A stretch of 64,000 nt of DNA from Litomosoides sigmodontis. Taxonomy: Eukaryota > Nematoda > Chromadorea > Rhabditida > Onchocercidae. A program made the position numbers and the translations under genes. Below are positions 40,232 through 53,880 of this stretch, piece by piece. Below the pieces are notes generated by a model. The model had not been told where the DNA came from. It saw only the letters and a program-made list of their open reading frames with translations, and did not search any database. The stretch spans positions 6,863,823 through 6,927,822 of the forward strand of contig OY718803.1 in assembly GCA_963070105.1 (NCBI GenBank), written 5' to 3'. Positions within the stretch are counted from its first letter, which is position 1. Each line of letters begins with the position of its first letter.

Positions 40232-41726
40232 AGGTCTGTTTGAATTGAAATTCCCGGATGAGATGGATGGTGGTGATCTTTTCTGACAGCTGTCAGCTTC
40301 AGCTCGTCCTGTAATATGCTTGTTGTTAAGTAGTGATTGCCAGCAAAGTGGAAGGCTACCGACAGATAAGGTTGATGAAGACTCTTATTTGGGAGCGTAA
40401 AACTGTTGAAGGAAAAACGGAAAGTGATGAAAGCATTATATCAGTGCACTGACAATGTAAGGAAGCTTTTCCAAACAGTCAGCAAGGCAATCAATTTTGG
40501 AAATAACCTCTTCCATACTTTGTCAGTAAAATTTAACTCTCAATTCCAATCATAATTTAGATCAGTTGGAATTAATTTTTATGTGAATAAGCTCATTTAT
40601 CGAGTCATTAAAGCTATTAATTGTGAAAGGAATGGGAGAAGGAAAGGAATTAATGGGTTCGCTCTCAGTTTCCGCTCTGAAGCTCGATAATTAAAACACA
40701 TTTAGTCAATCGAACATCTGTTTACAACCAGTCATACCGGGGGAAATCATAAAGCAGGAAAGTGTTCGATAAATTCTAGCTGTTTTCGAGAATGTCTCTC
40801 ATCGATGGACCTCTTTCAGTTCATGAGAATGCCCAATTAGTTTCTTCTTTTTGCAAAATTAGCGTGTTATTTCGAGTAATTGAATTGCTTGAAATGAGCG
40901 CTTCCAACTTAGTAATATTTATTAATTACTGTGGGAATTGCTGTCTATTTTAAATTTACTTACTGATTATACACATCCTGCCTGACATTTGCGCTTTTAT
41001 TGATGTTAGCTGAAATTTCTTTCAAATCAGAAAAATATCACTCAGAATTCTTCAAGAAAGAGGAAAATTATCCCTTGCAAAATTCCACATCAAATTCCAT
41101 CTTAATTAGCGACAAGCCGCCACTTGTAATCTTTGATTGAACGAAGTTTGTTGAGTAAGGAACGCCATATTCCAAGCTAAAATAATCCTCTCGAAATGTG
41201 AAAGCGATTTTGCCGACATTAAAAACATATTGGTAGCAGAAAATTATGTCGGCATCAAAGCATTTCACTGAATCAACAAGAGGAACGATGAAGAATAATT
41301 AATTTTAGTGTTAACTTTATTCTCCAGTGATTGATATGATTGTTTAGTCATCAGTTAATCCTTTATTCCTATCATCTTATCAGTTGATTGATTTGTTAAA
41401 TCACTCATAAAACATACGTCGTTATCACCAACTTCCCTTGTAATTCTTTCACAATTTAAGCAATCACACTAATTAATCCTCTTATTTATTAATGTAGAAC
41501 TTTTACTATGACGGACACATCAAAGACTTCTTAGGCCTTCTTGGTCCATTCCTTCCTGATTTGTCTCGTAGCAATGAGTATTCCAGTTATTACTTAAAAT
41601 TAGAATATCGTTTCCTCGAGTAGTCACATTACTTAACTGTGCCTTAGAGCGACTTTGAAAGCAAAAAAATTAGCACACATCCGTTAACGTTAAACTTAGA
41701 AGCTGAAGTTATTGGTGCTAGTTGCA

Positions 41727-41727
41727 G
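41727..41727 (+). promoter_or_regulatory. Possible splice-leader acceptor for the MAGUK mRNA
   Basis: TAGTTGCAG|AGG sits 31 nt upstream of the MAGUK start codon, and the frame upstream shows no coding character. In nematodes this spacing suits a trans-splice site. An upstream cis-spliced exon would look the same. Confidence 0.3.
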
Positions 41728-41757
41728 AGGACGAAGTGTCGGGATTCCGCATTCCGG

Positions 41758-44700
41758 ATGGATGTTGAGATAGCAAATCTGAAAGCCAACGTGGACAGTC
41801 TATCACACTGCTTATATGGCTTATTAATGCGTATTGAGAGACTGGACGGTAACGCACCAAAAACAATTAATGGTGCGGTCGATGAACTGATTTCAGTGGG
41901 TGATGTCAGAGATAAAAAGAAGGATTCCGATGAAAAGGTTTCGTTTCTTCTTTCACGCATTCTTCCTGAAAGTTTTTAAAATGTTGTTTGCTCAATCATT
42001 TCTGAGCACGTTCTCCTCAGTCCAGGTGGTGCGTGCATTCATCAAGAGGTAACTTGCTACTGTTTCAAAGTTTAAGTTCCAAACTGTTAGCGGAAGAAGC
42101 AGACGTAGCCCGAATGTTTTTAGCCTGGAGATTTAGCGATAGAATGTAACGCTTACTTCTTTTTCGAATTTATACGTTTGCCTGTTTCTTTGTTTGCTGT
42201 GCTCTTTGATGTTGCAGAATGTCTCGCTTGTCCTTTTTGTTTTCGTTACTTTCACGACTTCGCAACTTCTCCGACACTTATGCTTTACAGTCAGTGGAGA
42301 AGATGAGGATAGCTAACGTAGCGTAATAGCATAGGCGCCTCTTCTAACTGATCATCACGTGATCGAACGTCGCCCATCTCACGTTCAACGTCATAATTCC
42401 TTGCAAACTTCAATACTGCTAATTCCCACCTTAACCGCTCCTTTACCACCACTACACCTTCCTCCTACCCCATCTACTCATACTTTTTTACGGTCCTCGC
42501 TGTGTCACGCTTGCGGTTAGCCTTTCTTCTTCCCTCTATAAGTGTATGCGTGTGCATGCGTGTGTGTGCATGTCTCTCTCTGTCTCTCTCTCTCTCTCCT
42601 GTTTACATTTAATGTATAACTTTAAAGTTCTCAAATAACTACACACACACACACACACATACGCACACACACGGAAGCATAGATGCGTAGATACATCGAT
42701 GTAATTGCAGGGATTCATATGACGACGACATCAGTTAGGGATAACCTTCCAGGATGCAGAAAGAAGCACTTCTATCGATTCGCCGTGCCACACCACTTTG
42801 CTGAGTGGAATTAAATTGTTTTCGGAAACTTTCTGCTAAAATAATAACAGACGGACACTTAAAATTGCAACTGTCACTCCACTCTCTCTCTCTTCCTCAC
42901 TGTAAACTCTCTTTTTTCCGGAGGTACACGACAATTACGGAAATTTTCTTCCTTTTTTTCCCCTTTCCCATTTCAGTACACTCTTCTAATCGAACTTATT
43001 TTTGATTGAAACTTTCGTGAATGCGTGAATTTGACGTTTCTCAGTACGATTTATCGTCGTATCAAGTACCTACCTGTGTGTGCATAAGTATTGGTGTAAA
43101 GAGTGAGGGAAGGTGTGATCAGTGATCGTTCAGTAGTGTTCGTGTCTACGTGAAATCGTGCAATGCTCAATGATGCGTCCTACTTGTGGTCCTAGTCCTT
43201 ACGCGACCAATGAAAGATTTATTATGTTTCGGAAGAAACTGTTACAATGAAAAATTATTTTTTACATTTGACATTTTAAAACATAATCCGGCAGGCTTAG
43301 TGTAAAATTTTAAGCTAAAAAGTTTATTCATCGAGAAGCCATAGATATGAAAGGATTTTCTCTTTTTACATTTCAAAACCATTTCTCTATAAATTTAAAG
43401 TGTAAGATTTTTCTTTTCAGAAAATTGTATGCTTTCGGTATAATATTGAATGAATCAGTAGTTATTTAGTCTTTTGTAGAGAAAAGTGCCGCAAATAATT
43501 TCATGACGTTAAGGCTCACACTTCTTCTGGGGTAGGCTTTCGTCAAAGGCATCAGGTTTTTAGGAGATGGCTGAAGGCAGGATGGTGACACCCACTCACA
43601 GGTGCACTGAATCGTCGCCTGCGTCTGCCCGCACAGCCCGAATGTTTCCATTTGTTTTATTACATCGTACATTCTTGAAACTTAAAACATAAGGAAAAAA
43701 TTGACAAAATATTATGACACAAGCAATTTTACACTATTCATTCGAATACTTCCTTCACGCGTTCAACCGGTCTCTTCCTCACCTTAACTGGTCGTTCCGA
43801 ACGAACTGTTACAAATTTATTTCTCTCATTTTCGTTCTAAATTTCTCGTCATAAAATCGAATAAATAAATTTTAAAGACGTGACCGAGATTGATCTCTTG
43901 AGGATTAGTGATATTAATATTGCTTAATTTACGCGAATTATAGGTAGTTTCTAATGAAACAGTGACAGAAGATCCGGAAACGGGCAATAAGAAACGTACG
44001 GTGGTAACTGAACGAGTAATTACAACCAAAACTTTCCATGTCATACCGATCGCTGAACGTTTGAACGAACCGGCGGAAATGGTCAACGGAACAGCAATGC
44101 CTCCCACCGACAAATCAGAAATGTCCAGCAGCACGTGCGAAGATAGTGAAATACCCTCTCAGTTGTCATTTAAACCATCTCAATCACCCACAGGCGCCAA
44201 GCGAGTCGTCCAACTTAATCATAATCCATTCCATGACATGGAATACGATCGATTGGCCAACTTGATCATTGTCACCCGAGTGAAGCCTGATTTCACCGTC
44301 AAAGTACTCCTTGCAGTAATGTGTCCGTTAAAGTTAAAATAAAATAATTAGCTTAATGTTTTCATAACGAACAGTGTGATGTAAAAGACTGAGTGGAAGA
44401 GCAGGTCATTACCATTTTAAAAGTAACGTAATGACAGCTTGTAAGTTGGGCTGAAATATATTAAATTGATTGATGTTAAGATGAAATTAATTTGAAGAGA
44501 GCATGAAGGGGGTGGATGACATTTAGAGTATGCAATGCTTATTGTAGGATATTCGTGCAGGTGATGCGATCGCTGAAATCAATGGGATACCTGTTACTCG
44601 GATCAAACAGTTAACCGAATTACATGGTAACATAACATTGGGAATGATGCCGGCATCCTTGCATCACGGGCCATCAGTAAGCTAAGTTTGCTTCTTTCCT

Positions 44701-46783
44701 CTCATAGATATGTCCTTAAAAAGGGCACTAAAGACCAGGCCATCTTCACGCATTCACGTCATTTAGAAAGGATTAAAAAGTGCGGCTATATAATTTAGGT
44801 GTCACTCTGCTAGCGACATTTTTTAGTTCTTTCCAGGTAATCCAGTTCTGTCACTCTGCAGGTGCTCTCTCCACCACCTACTTCATCTCTTTCAAGTTTC
44901 AACGTTTGGGTACTCAACTTAGTTTTAGTTGCGGATGCAGATAGACAGGCTTTCTTGCATGTTACTGTGAAAGAAGGAAGACTGGTTTTTGCTCTATAAT
45001 TTCATAAATGTACAAATTAAGGTTTACTACCGTGCAGCATTGGATTACGAGAGTCGCGTACCGGCTAACTTCAATTTGCTGAAACTAAAAAAAGGTGATA
45101 TTGTGCAAGTATTCAGCATGGATTCCACTTGGATTCAGGTAGGTCGCTGTACATTTAATGATTTTTCCTAATTATTCAACACTAATTATTAATTACTACA
45201 TTTGACCCACACAATGAAATATTGTTTTACTGAAATAAATTCATCATTTGATTTCTAAATGAAACTTACAAAACGAACAGTGTACTATAATGGACAGTTC
45301 AAACTATATGTATAATTAATGGAATGATCCGGTTAGATTTTCCAAATCGACCATAGGTGTGATTTTGGAGCTAACAGCACAATTCAACCAATTTTTAACA
45401 ATTCTGAAAAAATTTTGCAGGGACGAAAAGTGAATGATCTGAGTCAAGCAGGATTATGTCCGATAAGTGTGCTTGGTGAACAGGTCTCAATGCTTGCACC
45501 GTATGGTCGTCGAGTTGTGGTACTCTTGGGTGTTCCAGGTGTTGGGCGCAGAACTCTCAAGACCATGCTTTTGAACCATTTGCCACATTACTTCGCAACG
45601 GCTACTCCCTGTAAGCTAATGTATTAATTCAGTAACTCTGAAAACTCTTTGATTAATTCGCGATGTGCTCACCATGTACGCACCGACCTTCTCATTTAAA
45701 ATTTCGCTACCCTAAACATCCCTTTGTAAATAGGATACAGTAGGAAGCTAGATTTATTCAGTCCATTATTATAAAAACTTGTTCAGTTATGAATCAGTCA
45801 TGTTGATGTCCAACTTGAACGTAATATTGAGCAGGAAATTAGTATTAGTGCTTTCGTCGCAGACAATTGCGCTCCACATAACACTTATGATATTTACTGT
45901 TTATTAACATTAGCGGGAAACTTCGACTGTGAATTTTTCAGATACTTCGAGAGTTCCAAAGTCGGACGAGCTAGAAGGTCGTGAATATTATTTTCGAACG
46001 AGGAAGGAAATGTCAAAACGAATTCAAACCGGTGATATGATAGAGTGGGGTGAATTAGATGGACAACTTTATGGCACCAGGTTCTTCTTTTCCGCTGATA
46101 TTGACAATAACTGACCTTCTATCAAGAAGTGCTGCCTTTGTTGCAGATATATCAACGGCAATAACCGGAAAATGTCTCCGGGAAATTTATTAGCTAGAAC
46201 TTTCCTTCATCACATTGCAGCCTGGAAACTATACGAAGTTGCGTTCGAAGCGGACGAGTTTGCTTGTTGGATTGTGGGCCGCAAGCTTTACAACATTTGT
46301 ACAATGCAGAATTCATGCCACTTGTTGTACTAATTGCTCCTCCAGAAATCGACGACTTTCGACAAGCAAATAAACTTCGACCACAACCTTACAGTGAGGA
46401 GCAGCTGGAAGGTTATATTCGGGAACATAAGGAATTAATGAAAAGCGATTATGCAAAAATGTTTCACGTTGTTTTGGTGAACAGGAATTTGGATAACACC
46501 TTCAAAAGGTTCTTCTTTACGTGCTTCATTATGCAAGTGATGCTCAGTTTAGATACTGTTTTAGGTCGGAGGGTATGCTTTTTGACTGATTGTGTGTAAT
46601 CAAGATTTGTGAGATAGATTTGCCTGAACTGAAGTATAAATTAAAGGATGTAAAAAGTATGAATAATTCTGCTGATCTGAATTAAACTATTCCACAAGGA
46701 AACATTTCAGATTGATGGAGCATTTAAGCGAATTGAAAGATGAAGCGCAGTGGATACCAGAAGCTTGGCTCCATCCAGAATAA
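41758..46783 (+). CDS. MAGUK scaffold protein (PDZ-SH3-guanylate kinase-like)
   Basis: Membrane-associated scaffold of the p55/MPP type for polarity or junction complexes. Nine exons: 41758-41937, 43944-44303, 44548-44676, 45022-45138, 45421-45610, 45942-46080, 46221-46508, 46711-46783 (the first two enclose a 2-kb intron); 491 aa with all phases closing. Hmm-level domains in order: Ser/Thr-rich N-terminal half (to about residue 150); PDZ (about 150-220) with DIRAGDAIAEINGIPV; SH3 (about 224-290) with AALDYESR and DSTWIQ; GK (about 293-480) with GVPGVGRRTLK, TSRVPKSDELEGREYYF, GELDGQLYGTR, CLLDCGPQAL and C-terminal QWIPEAWLHPE. The P-loop Lys is Arg, as in other kinase-dead MAGUK GK domains. 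No L27 domain is visible. The usual GLGF-type loop of the PDZ is not recognisable, and the SH3-GK hook is very short. I cannot tell which MPP/MAGU subfamily it belongs to. It lies tail-to-tail with the LST-2 gene. Confidence 0.9.
42541..42672 (+). repeat. TG/CT tract followed by CA tract
   Basis: TG-rich then TCTC-rich repeat (42541-42598), 42 bp of unique sequence, then an AC/CA run (42641-42672). It lies in the 2-kb first MAGUK intron. The TG and CA arms are complementary and could pair. Confidence 0.8.
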
Positions 46784-49359
46784 ATGGTTCCTTTTTTCCG
46801 AATTAATTGTATTTAGTCCCTTCCCGCGCTTTCATACTTCATTTTTTGCAATTTGAAGTCGCAATGAATTCTATAATTAATTGTCCGGTTTTTTGTACTG
46901 CATAGATAAGTATGAATGAATTCCTTCAGTTTTCAATTCATGAGATGAGCATTCATGAGATGGTAAATTGGCTTTTATAAGACCTTTTTTTAATAAGATT
47001 TTGAAGTGCTTTAAATTGATTCTTCCAATCCTTCATTCTCATTTTGATTTGCCTTCAAATTCTACTAACATATCGCTAGTTCAGTGAATCATCGTCCCAT
47101 AGAGAAGAGGAATGAGTGTTGCAGTAATATGGGTGATTCAGCTATGACATGAATTCATTTTTATAAAATTGATTCTCACACTTAATCCCCGTGAAGAATT
47201 TTTCATTGGTTTACCACTTGATGGATGATGCTTTGAGTGGTAGTTCAAAAAAGTTAAAGATTTTGAAAAAGCAAATAAACATGTTCATGTGTTGTTACAT
47301 TGTAATCTCAATCTCATCATCTTACACGATGACCAGGTAGGTGCAACTGGGACGATCGAGTCAGCGCAGTCCTGAAAAGCGCCGTCAACATCCATTAAAG
47401 AAACTTTATGTTTCATTTCTTCTATTTATCTGATCAAGTGGAATTAGTTAGCTATGTGTTTGTTTTTTTTTTTAAATTGCCGACTCCTCAGTCGTATTGC
47501 GCCAAATCTTTTGTTTTTAAGCAAGTGATAACGCTTGATACGTTTTTGATTTCTGGTAATCCACACGTCCAACAAGCCAGTTTAAAAAATCTAGTCAAAC
47601 TGCCACATGATGTACATAAAAATAATCTCTTTTGCATTGTGTAATATTCTCAGTCATACTGTTTTTGATGGCTTTCCACTCCACTACTGTTTTGCAAACT
47701 ACTTGATTCTCATTAAGCAGGAGCAGAATTTGTCGTTGGAAATGAAACGTTTGGTGCACTTTACAATTTAAAGGATCTGATAGGAACGGAACTACTTCAA
47801 ACTTTCCTCTCAAAAATTTCCTCTCAAAAACATGCAAATATTCCTCAGTTAAATGCAAACAGTAAAGATGAAGATATTGTGGATGAGATGGGAATTGTTA
47901 CTTCAGCATCACAATGCTCTTTAACGATTTTTTTCTAACACCATTAGAGTAGAGGCACCCAGCCTATTCTGACCGCAGACATTCTTACGAGTTCCTATTT
48001 TCTGTTGCCTAGAACATTAGTTAATGTGAGCCATAACTAACCATCAATCAGTATTGGCAAGTCGGTCGACCAAAGCACTCATTGCATTTTCCTTCTGTTG
48101 TGGCTGTAGAATTCCCGCACATGAAAGCCAATGCAGTCCTTAATCAAAGATGGTCAAGTTTGAGAATAGTGTCCCGGGTTCCAGTTCTACTTTCGACGTG
48201 TACATCACCTCCCTCTTATGTTGATCATCCTTTAAATATCGAGCTGCTTGAAATACCTTCTGTTTTCAGACTACATAGACTGCGGCAAACATAAGACCTG
48301 GTAGACTAGAAAATCATTAAAAACATAAAAAAGATCCCAGCGAAAGCGTCTCGGGAAGAATAAAAGAGGAGTTCCTTCAATGCAATTCCATTTTCTTGAA
48401 AGCGAACATCATGTGAGATTACAGTCTCCAAAAGCTTGAAAGCAATTACGAGAATATATATCGTTTACTTCAATTGAAGAATGCTATTCTTTGTACACCT
48501 AAAAATGTTAATACACAAGCAAGTTACAACACAGCCCAAAATGTGCTCGCAAAAGTAAACACTGCGATATCTGAATCCTTTAGTTAGAGCAACCCTGATA
48601 AACTATCATTTTCTTACAATAAAACAATGATTTCCACGAATGTTTTGACTATCAATAAATTTATCAAGACCACTCAGAAATAAAATTTCAGTATAAGGCA
48701 AATCAGGGAGAAGAAAACAGGAAAGAACAATACTTTCGAAGTGCCATCACACTTGCATTGATTAGAAAACGAAGCAAAAGTTCACATCCTTCGACATATA
48801 AATGTTGATGGCATTCGATAAAAACACGCATTTTGGCAATTAACTTAAGGCACAAAAAATGCCATCGGATATGTGGTGAGAACACGCATTATGTGAAAAA
48901 AAAGCATCGGCAAGGACAATGATCGTTTATTTAATGGATGGAAAACTAATATTAATATATTGTATTTATGTTTGCTTATAAACTTAAAGCAAAACTGTAT
49001 AAGAAACAAGAAAAAAATTTAAAAGCGTCTTCAATCTATAACAAACTATATTCAGCACAGAAAGTATAGCTGTTAAATGAATTCGTTAGGGAAAAAATTG
49101 GAAATTTTGTCAGTTTGCTTGAAAATTATGCAATGACATAAAGATCTGCAATAACTTATCACTGCTGAAGATAATCAAATTTCAGCTTGAATCAACCAGC
49201 ATATATTTTACTTTCTATAGCAACTGAATTATTTTCTTTCCATAACGATGTTTGTTTCCGTACGGTTTTAAAAACTTCACGAATCCCTCTCAGCTGACAA
49301 AATCAATAACTTATAATTACAGTGAAGTTAAAAATTTGTACTAGAGGACTAGAATGAAT
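46784..49359. other. Convergent 3' interval between MAGUK and LST-2
   Basis: The two genes end facing each other here, so this holds both 3' untranslated regions. The MAGUK stop overlaps an ATAAATGG sequence but no strong signal is obvious. I find no further exon. One small tandem duplication of TTTCCTCTCAAAAA occurs near 47803-47830. Confidence 0.5.
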
Positions 49360-52300
49360 TTATTGAATTGTTGCTATTGTCGTTGTGGATGATTCGTTAC
49401 CTTGCAACCCGTTTTCGTCCCTTTCACGACTACTCTGATTCATCACTATAATAAGCAAATAATAAAATGAAGGTATGTGTACACCGGTTGGAAAACTGAA
49501 ATTAGTTTTTTTGCAACAATGGCCAAGAAGGAAAGCAAAAATTTAAATTATTTATTTTTGCAAACAACCAAGACAATGATTAAAACACAAATTACAGTGC
49601 TTAAAAATTGGTTGAATTGTGCTGTTAGCTCCAAAATCAATCTACAGTACATCAGTGAAAAAGAAGGTGATTTCATTTTTCTGAAATTATGGCAAACGCA
49701 ATTTTTTGAATTCAGTTAAATTGTTAATCAGTTCAGTAAATGACGAACTTACCACTTGCAGCAGAAGTGACAGCGTCATTAAATGCACTACGCGAATGAT
49801 TTTGTGACGAATTGGATTGACCCGTGCATGGAGAAAAAGGATTAATTTTGTATAGAAAGCACAAGTTACATACACGAACCTGAAACAATATTTCTGTAAA
49901 CACAAAGACATTATGAAATCTGCTTTTGAAATATGAAATAAATAGTTATGCGAGAATTTAAAATAAAGCGAAATATGTTGGAAGAAAAATTTGGTACAAA
50001 TGATTAAAATCAGAACATCAGAAATGATTTTCTACCGCTATTTTTATAACAGTGCAAACAATGTGATAATTACATAAGCCAATGATGAAAATATGAGCGG
50101 TAAATCAAATTAGACGTCCTTCATGAACATAAGATAAAACCGTACAATTTCGAAAAATTTTTTTTTTCTTTTCGAAAACAAAAATATGTTGGAAATGATT
50201 AAAAAAGATAAAAAGAAAATGTTTTTGTTTCATACAAATGTTTCCTACTTACTTTTCTGTCATAACCCAGCTCTGGAAGCGGTAAGGAATTGGCAGAGCA
50301 ACGTGAGCAAAAGATTCTCCCGCAGTTGCGACAATGATGACGACGTCGAACTAAGGTGAACTGAGCACCACAAGCCGTGCATTGCTCACAGTCACTATCT
50401 GGTACCCAACGAACACCTACAGAAAATAAAAAAATCAAGTTTGGTTTCTCCAAATCTTACACATGTACACTAATAAATACATAATTGAAGCAAACACAAA
50501 CTAACCGACAAGAGAAGGTAAAGGAAGCGTTTCCTGAACTTCTACACCCATTTCTTCCTCGTTTTCTGGGTTTGGCGCTGTTTTTCCGGATATCTAAAAT
50601 TAGAACATATATATATATATACATATATATACTGCCTATGGTCATTGTCTCATATCCTGCAGACAGCCACCGATAAATGATGATGAACGCTTTTAAAAGA
50701 CCTGCTTATCTTCTGAATGTGTACATTCTAAAATATAAAATGATAAGCATCCTTTTTCAACTCATTTTTTTAAAGATAAACCACGTATTAGCAAGGAAGA
50801 AAATTTGCAAAAAAAACACACACACACTACACAATACATCGCCCATTGTAACAATGAACAAAGTTCAAAGTTAAACACCGACAAAAAATAACAAGCCTCG
50901 AAAACTGGAACAACATCATTGGGCTGTAAAATCATCTTTAACACACGTCGTAGGTCAGTGGGATAATTTGTCTGCAACTGATCAGCAACGCCACATATGC
51001 AGACAAATAAGCGATGTATCAAATCAGCAGAAGAACGGAATCTTGCACGTAAACGACGAGGATCTGGTGGACAAGTCGAACTGCAAAAATTCAACTTGTT
51101 AAATTATTGGAAAGGAGATTATATACTTTCGCTTCCTATAGAAATCAACTAAAGATCATTGAATTTCTTAATGAAACATAGGGTCGTCTTTTCTTTAAAA
51201 AAACTTGGACCAACTAAAAGAAAAATATCCTGTAGATCCAATTCCAGAGAGCCTTCAACAATGCTTTTAAAAGATAATGATTTTCAAGCAAGACCCTACT
51301 CCAACTTACGCCAGAAAATCCAATTTCAGAGAGCTTTCAGCACTGCTGTTTTCGTTACTACTATTCAAACGAACTGGAGATAGCATCCTATGTGCGAAGG
51401 CATTTGCATCATATGCGGCACTTGAAGCACTAGCTGCGTCGCAATCACCATCATCTGAGGAATTTGAGTCTGCGGAGCCACTCAGTCTACAAAAAGCGTA
51501 AAGACAAACAACACTCTAAGTTAGGAAGATAATGCAAAAATACAGTGAGATGACAAGAGAAGCGTCAAAATTTATTCATCAAATAAACTAATAAAAATGA
51601 CCAGGAATAAAAATGAGATGAAAAAAAAACTAGTTGAAGAAAAAATGAGAAGACAAATAAGAATTAGGATAAAATAGATGAAAGTAAAGACCTGATGCTT
51701 GTTTCAAATAATAAAGAAGTGATCTCGGTGATGTTTATCAAGTTGGTAAAACAGAAATAAATTCATTTCTAGAAATCATTTACTTTATTATGATTATCTA
51801 TTTTTTTTAGTAAAAGTTGATCTATTTTTGTTGAATAATTTATATTGACACCTGAAAAACAGCCAACCACTGATAGATCTGTTTTTTCCGTGAACGAAAG
51901 AATTAAAAGACAAACTCAGTAGTTAAATTCTTACTGTACTTTTTCGACTTCCAGAATCCTTTCAACTCCTTTTCCAGTTTTCAAATGAAAATTTGCTATG
52001 GTCAGTGTTTCATCGACACTGTCCTCATCTAGAATAAATAAACAAAGTGAAGAAAAGCTTAATGGTCAAAACAAACTAAGAGAAGTATCAGTAGTTTAGA
52101 AATACTCGTAAATGCCAGTACAAATGAGTATTTCAGATCTGTCACACTGAATCAACCTTGTCCAGAGAAATATAAGACCATTACTTCATTTCAATGTTTG
52201 TAGCTTTCGGACAAAATAAGAAACAGACATAGTGTTTGTGCGCACCAAATTTAATTTGTGCTTCACCAGTACACAGAGCTTTTTCGACGCGGTGTAACTC

Positions 52301-53880
52301 ATGTAAGTTCAGAACACGCAACAGGTCACGAATTTTCACCAGCAAACTGTGGAATGAACGAAACATATCGGACAACGTTTCAGAATTTGCATCTACATTC
52401 AACGCTCCTTCCGGAAAATATAGAAGACCACTGGAAAACAAATTATGCAATTCTCACTAGTGCTATTGTCTACTCGTTTTTTTTTCTTCACTCTTTTTCA
52501 ATGTGACACAAAAAGAAAATGGAGATTAAAACACAAAACGCACCAAACAATAGCTAAGCGTGGGACAGCAATCATCACGACAGGATCGCAATCATCGATC
52601 TGATCCTGCGTTAAATAACCTAACCTGAGAGCTCTAAAGAAATAGAGTTGAAGTACAAATATCTCGATGTAAAGTTCTAAAATAGACATTACTACTTCAA
52701 GTTTTCAAAAACATGGCGATAACAAGTACATAACAAACCTATCTAACGTTTCTGAAAACAAAACGGCAATATCCAACTGACAATCGTACTCTTTCACACT
52801 TTTCACAGGAACCATTGCACTCACGTAACTGAAATACGGTTTAAAAAAATAAATTGCAAATAAATCACGTTCCCATTTAAAACTTCTTATGAGTTTAATT
52901 TTTGATTTCCTACAGTACAACTAAGTGTTTCATGTTTTGTTGTCTAAATAATTTCATTCACTAACTTCAGTTCAAATTCTGCAAACAGCTGATCAAAATG
53001 CTTCAAGCTTCTCTTCACTTTATCACTATAATGTGTTGGATCCCTAAGAGACTGATCTTTCAGCAAATCGCGCAGAGTATCCAAATGTTTAGTTAGTGCA
53101 CGAGCCATAGGTCTTATGGCTTCTGATTCAACTTCATGATCAATTATGTTGGATCCTGCTGTAAGGCACTGCAAATAAGACATTAATTAATATCACTGCC
53201 AATAGCAGTCACTCCAACTGGTATATATTTACCAAAAGATTGCATTACGATGATAGGGTATACTAAAAGCATCAAAATATCTGGCTCAAGCCAATTAGTT
53301 ATTAAGAACAAGTTTGCCTCAGCGCCGAACCACAGTTGTCCAGGTAAATTGTCATGCATGATTTCTTCCGGAAATTTCACTCGGTAATCACGACAGGCAC
53401 GATCTGATTCATGCGGAAACACTTGTTGTATCATTTCTGCTGTAATAAGACTAAGAAGAATACCATTTAAAAACAACACCAAACTTTGCAAACAGAAATC
53501 CCTTGTTCAGAAAGAATATTTAACAAACAAAGCAACAAACGACACGTTCGATCTTGTTTATTTAAAAGGATATTTGATGAGGAAAGAAACGATGCACTTA
53601 CAAATTATATGTAACAGACGATCCTGTGCCTGCCTTAGTTTATTGACTAGTTGACTACAACGCTCCGGGTCACGACGTCCATCAAATGAGTCTAGTTCGT
53701 TGGCCACCGCGTTCAATACCTCATCTGCATAATAAAATTTGGCGAGTGGATTCCAGTCATCCACACGAGGCTTATTGACCAACTTACCTGAAAAAAGTTT
53801 GGCATAACAGTTCACCTAAGCAAAATCATCAATGTAACCTACAGCTTTGAAAAAAAATAAAACTAACGCAAGCTTTGCAT
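49360..53880 (-). CDS. lst-2: LST-2 / ZFYVE28 FYVE-domain protein
   Basis: Endosomal PI3P-binding protein; C. elegans lst-2 and human ZFYVE28 dampen EGFR signalling. Fourteen exons on the minus strand, 5' to 3': 53868-53880, 53602-53787, 53318-53439, 52966-53168, 52739-52828, 52544-52633, 52246-52430, 51935-52028, 51310-51486, 50906-51080, 50506-50593, 50253-50416, 49753-49879, 49360-49445. All phases close; 599 aa. The N-terminal LST-2 region shows [19 protein letters not shown] then [25 protein letters not shown] and [13 protein letters not shown]. The middle has [20 protein letters not shown]. The FYVE finger near the C-terminus has [16 protein letters not shown] and, in the next exon, VRVCNLC, with four CxxC pairs for two zincs. 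The first exon has only 13 coding nt (MQSL plus one base). Intron 3 is GC-AG. The exon 10 donor is weak: 50905 GTTTTC, or a GC alternative 9 nt downstream. Confidence 0.95.
50606..50631. repeat. TA run with one interruption
   Basis: ATATAT repeat broken by one CA, just outside lst-2 exon 11 in the intron. Confidence 0.8.
51236..51352 (-). repeat. Diverged duplicate of the end of lst-2 exon 9
   Basis: About 35 bp at 51317-51352, inside exon 9, is similar (roughly 80% by eye) to 51236-51270 in the following intron. Shared core on the plus strand: ATCCAATT(T/C)CAGAGAGC. Confidence 0.6.
53169..53317 (-). other. GC-AG intron in lst-2
   Basis: The minus-strand donor is GAG|GCAAAC and the acceptor TTTGCAG|TGC. 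The join gives [14 protein letters not shown], which matches the family without a gap, and the phase is 0 on both sides. No GT donor preserves both frame and alignment. Confidence 0.8.

Noticed and set aside
47595..48294. Open frames in the MAGUK/lst-2 convergent interval
   Set aside because: Short, no homology, no consistent splice partners; most likely 3' untranslated or intergenic DNA.
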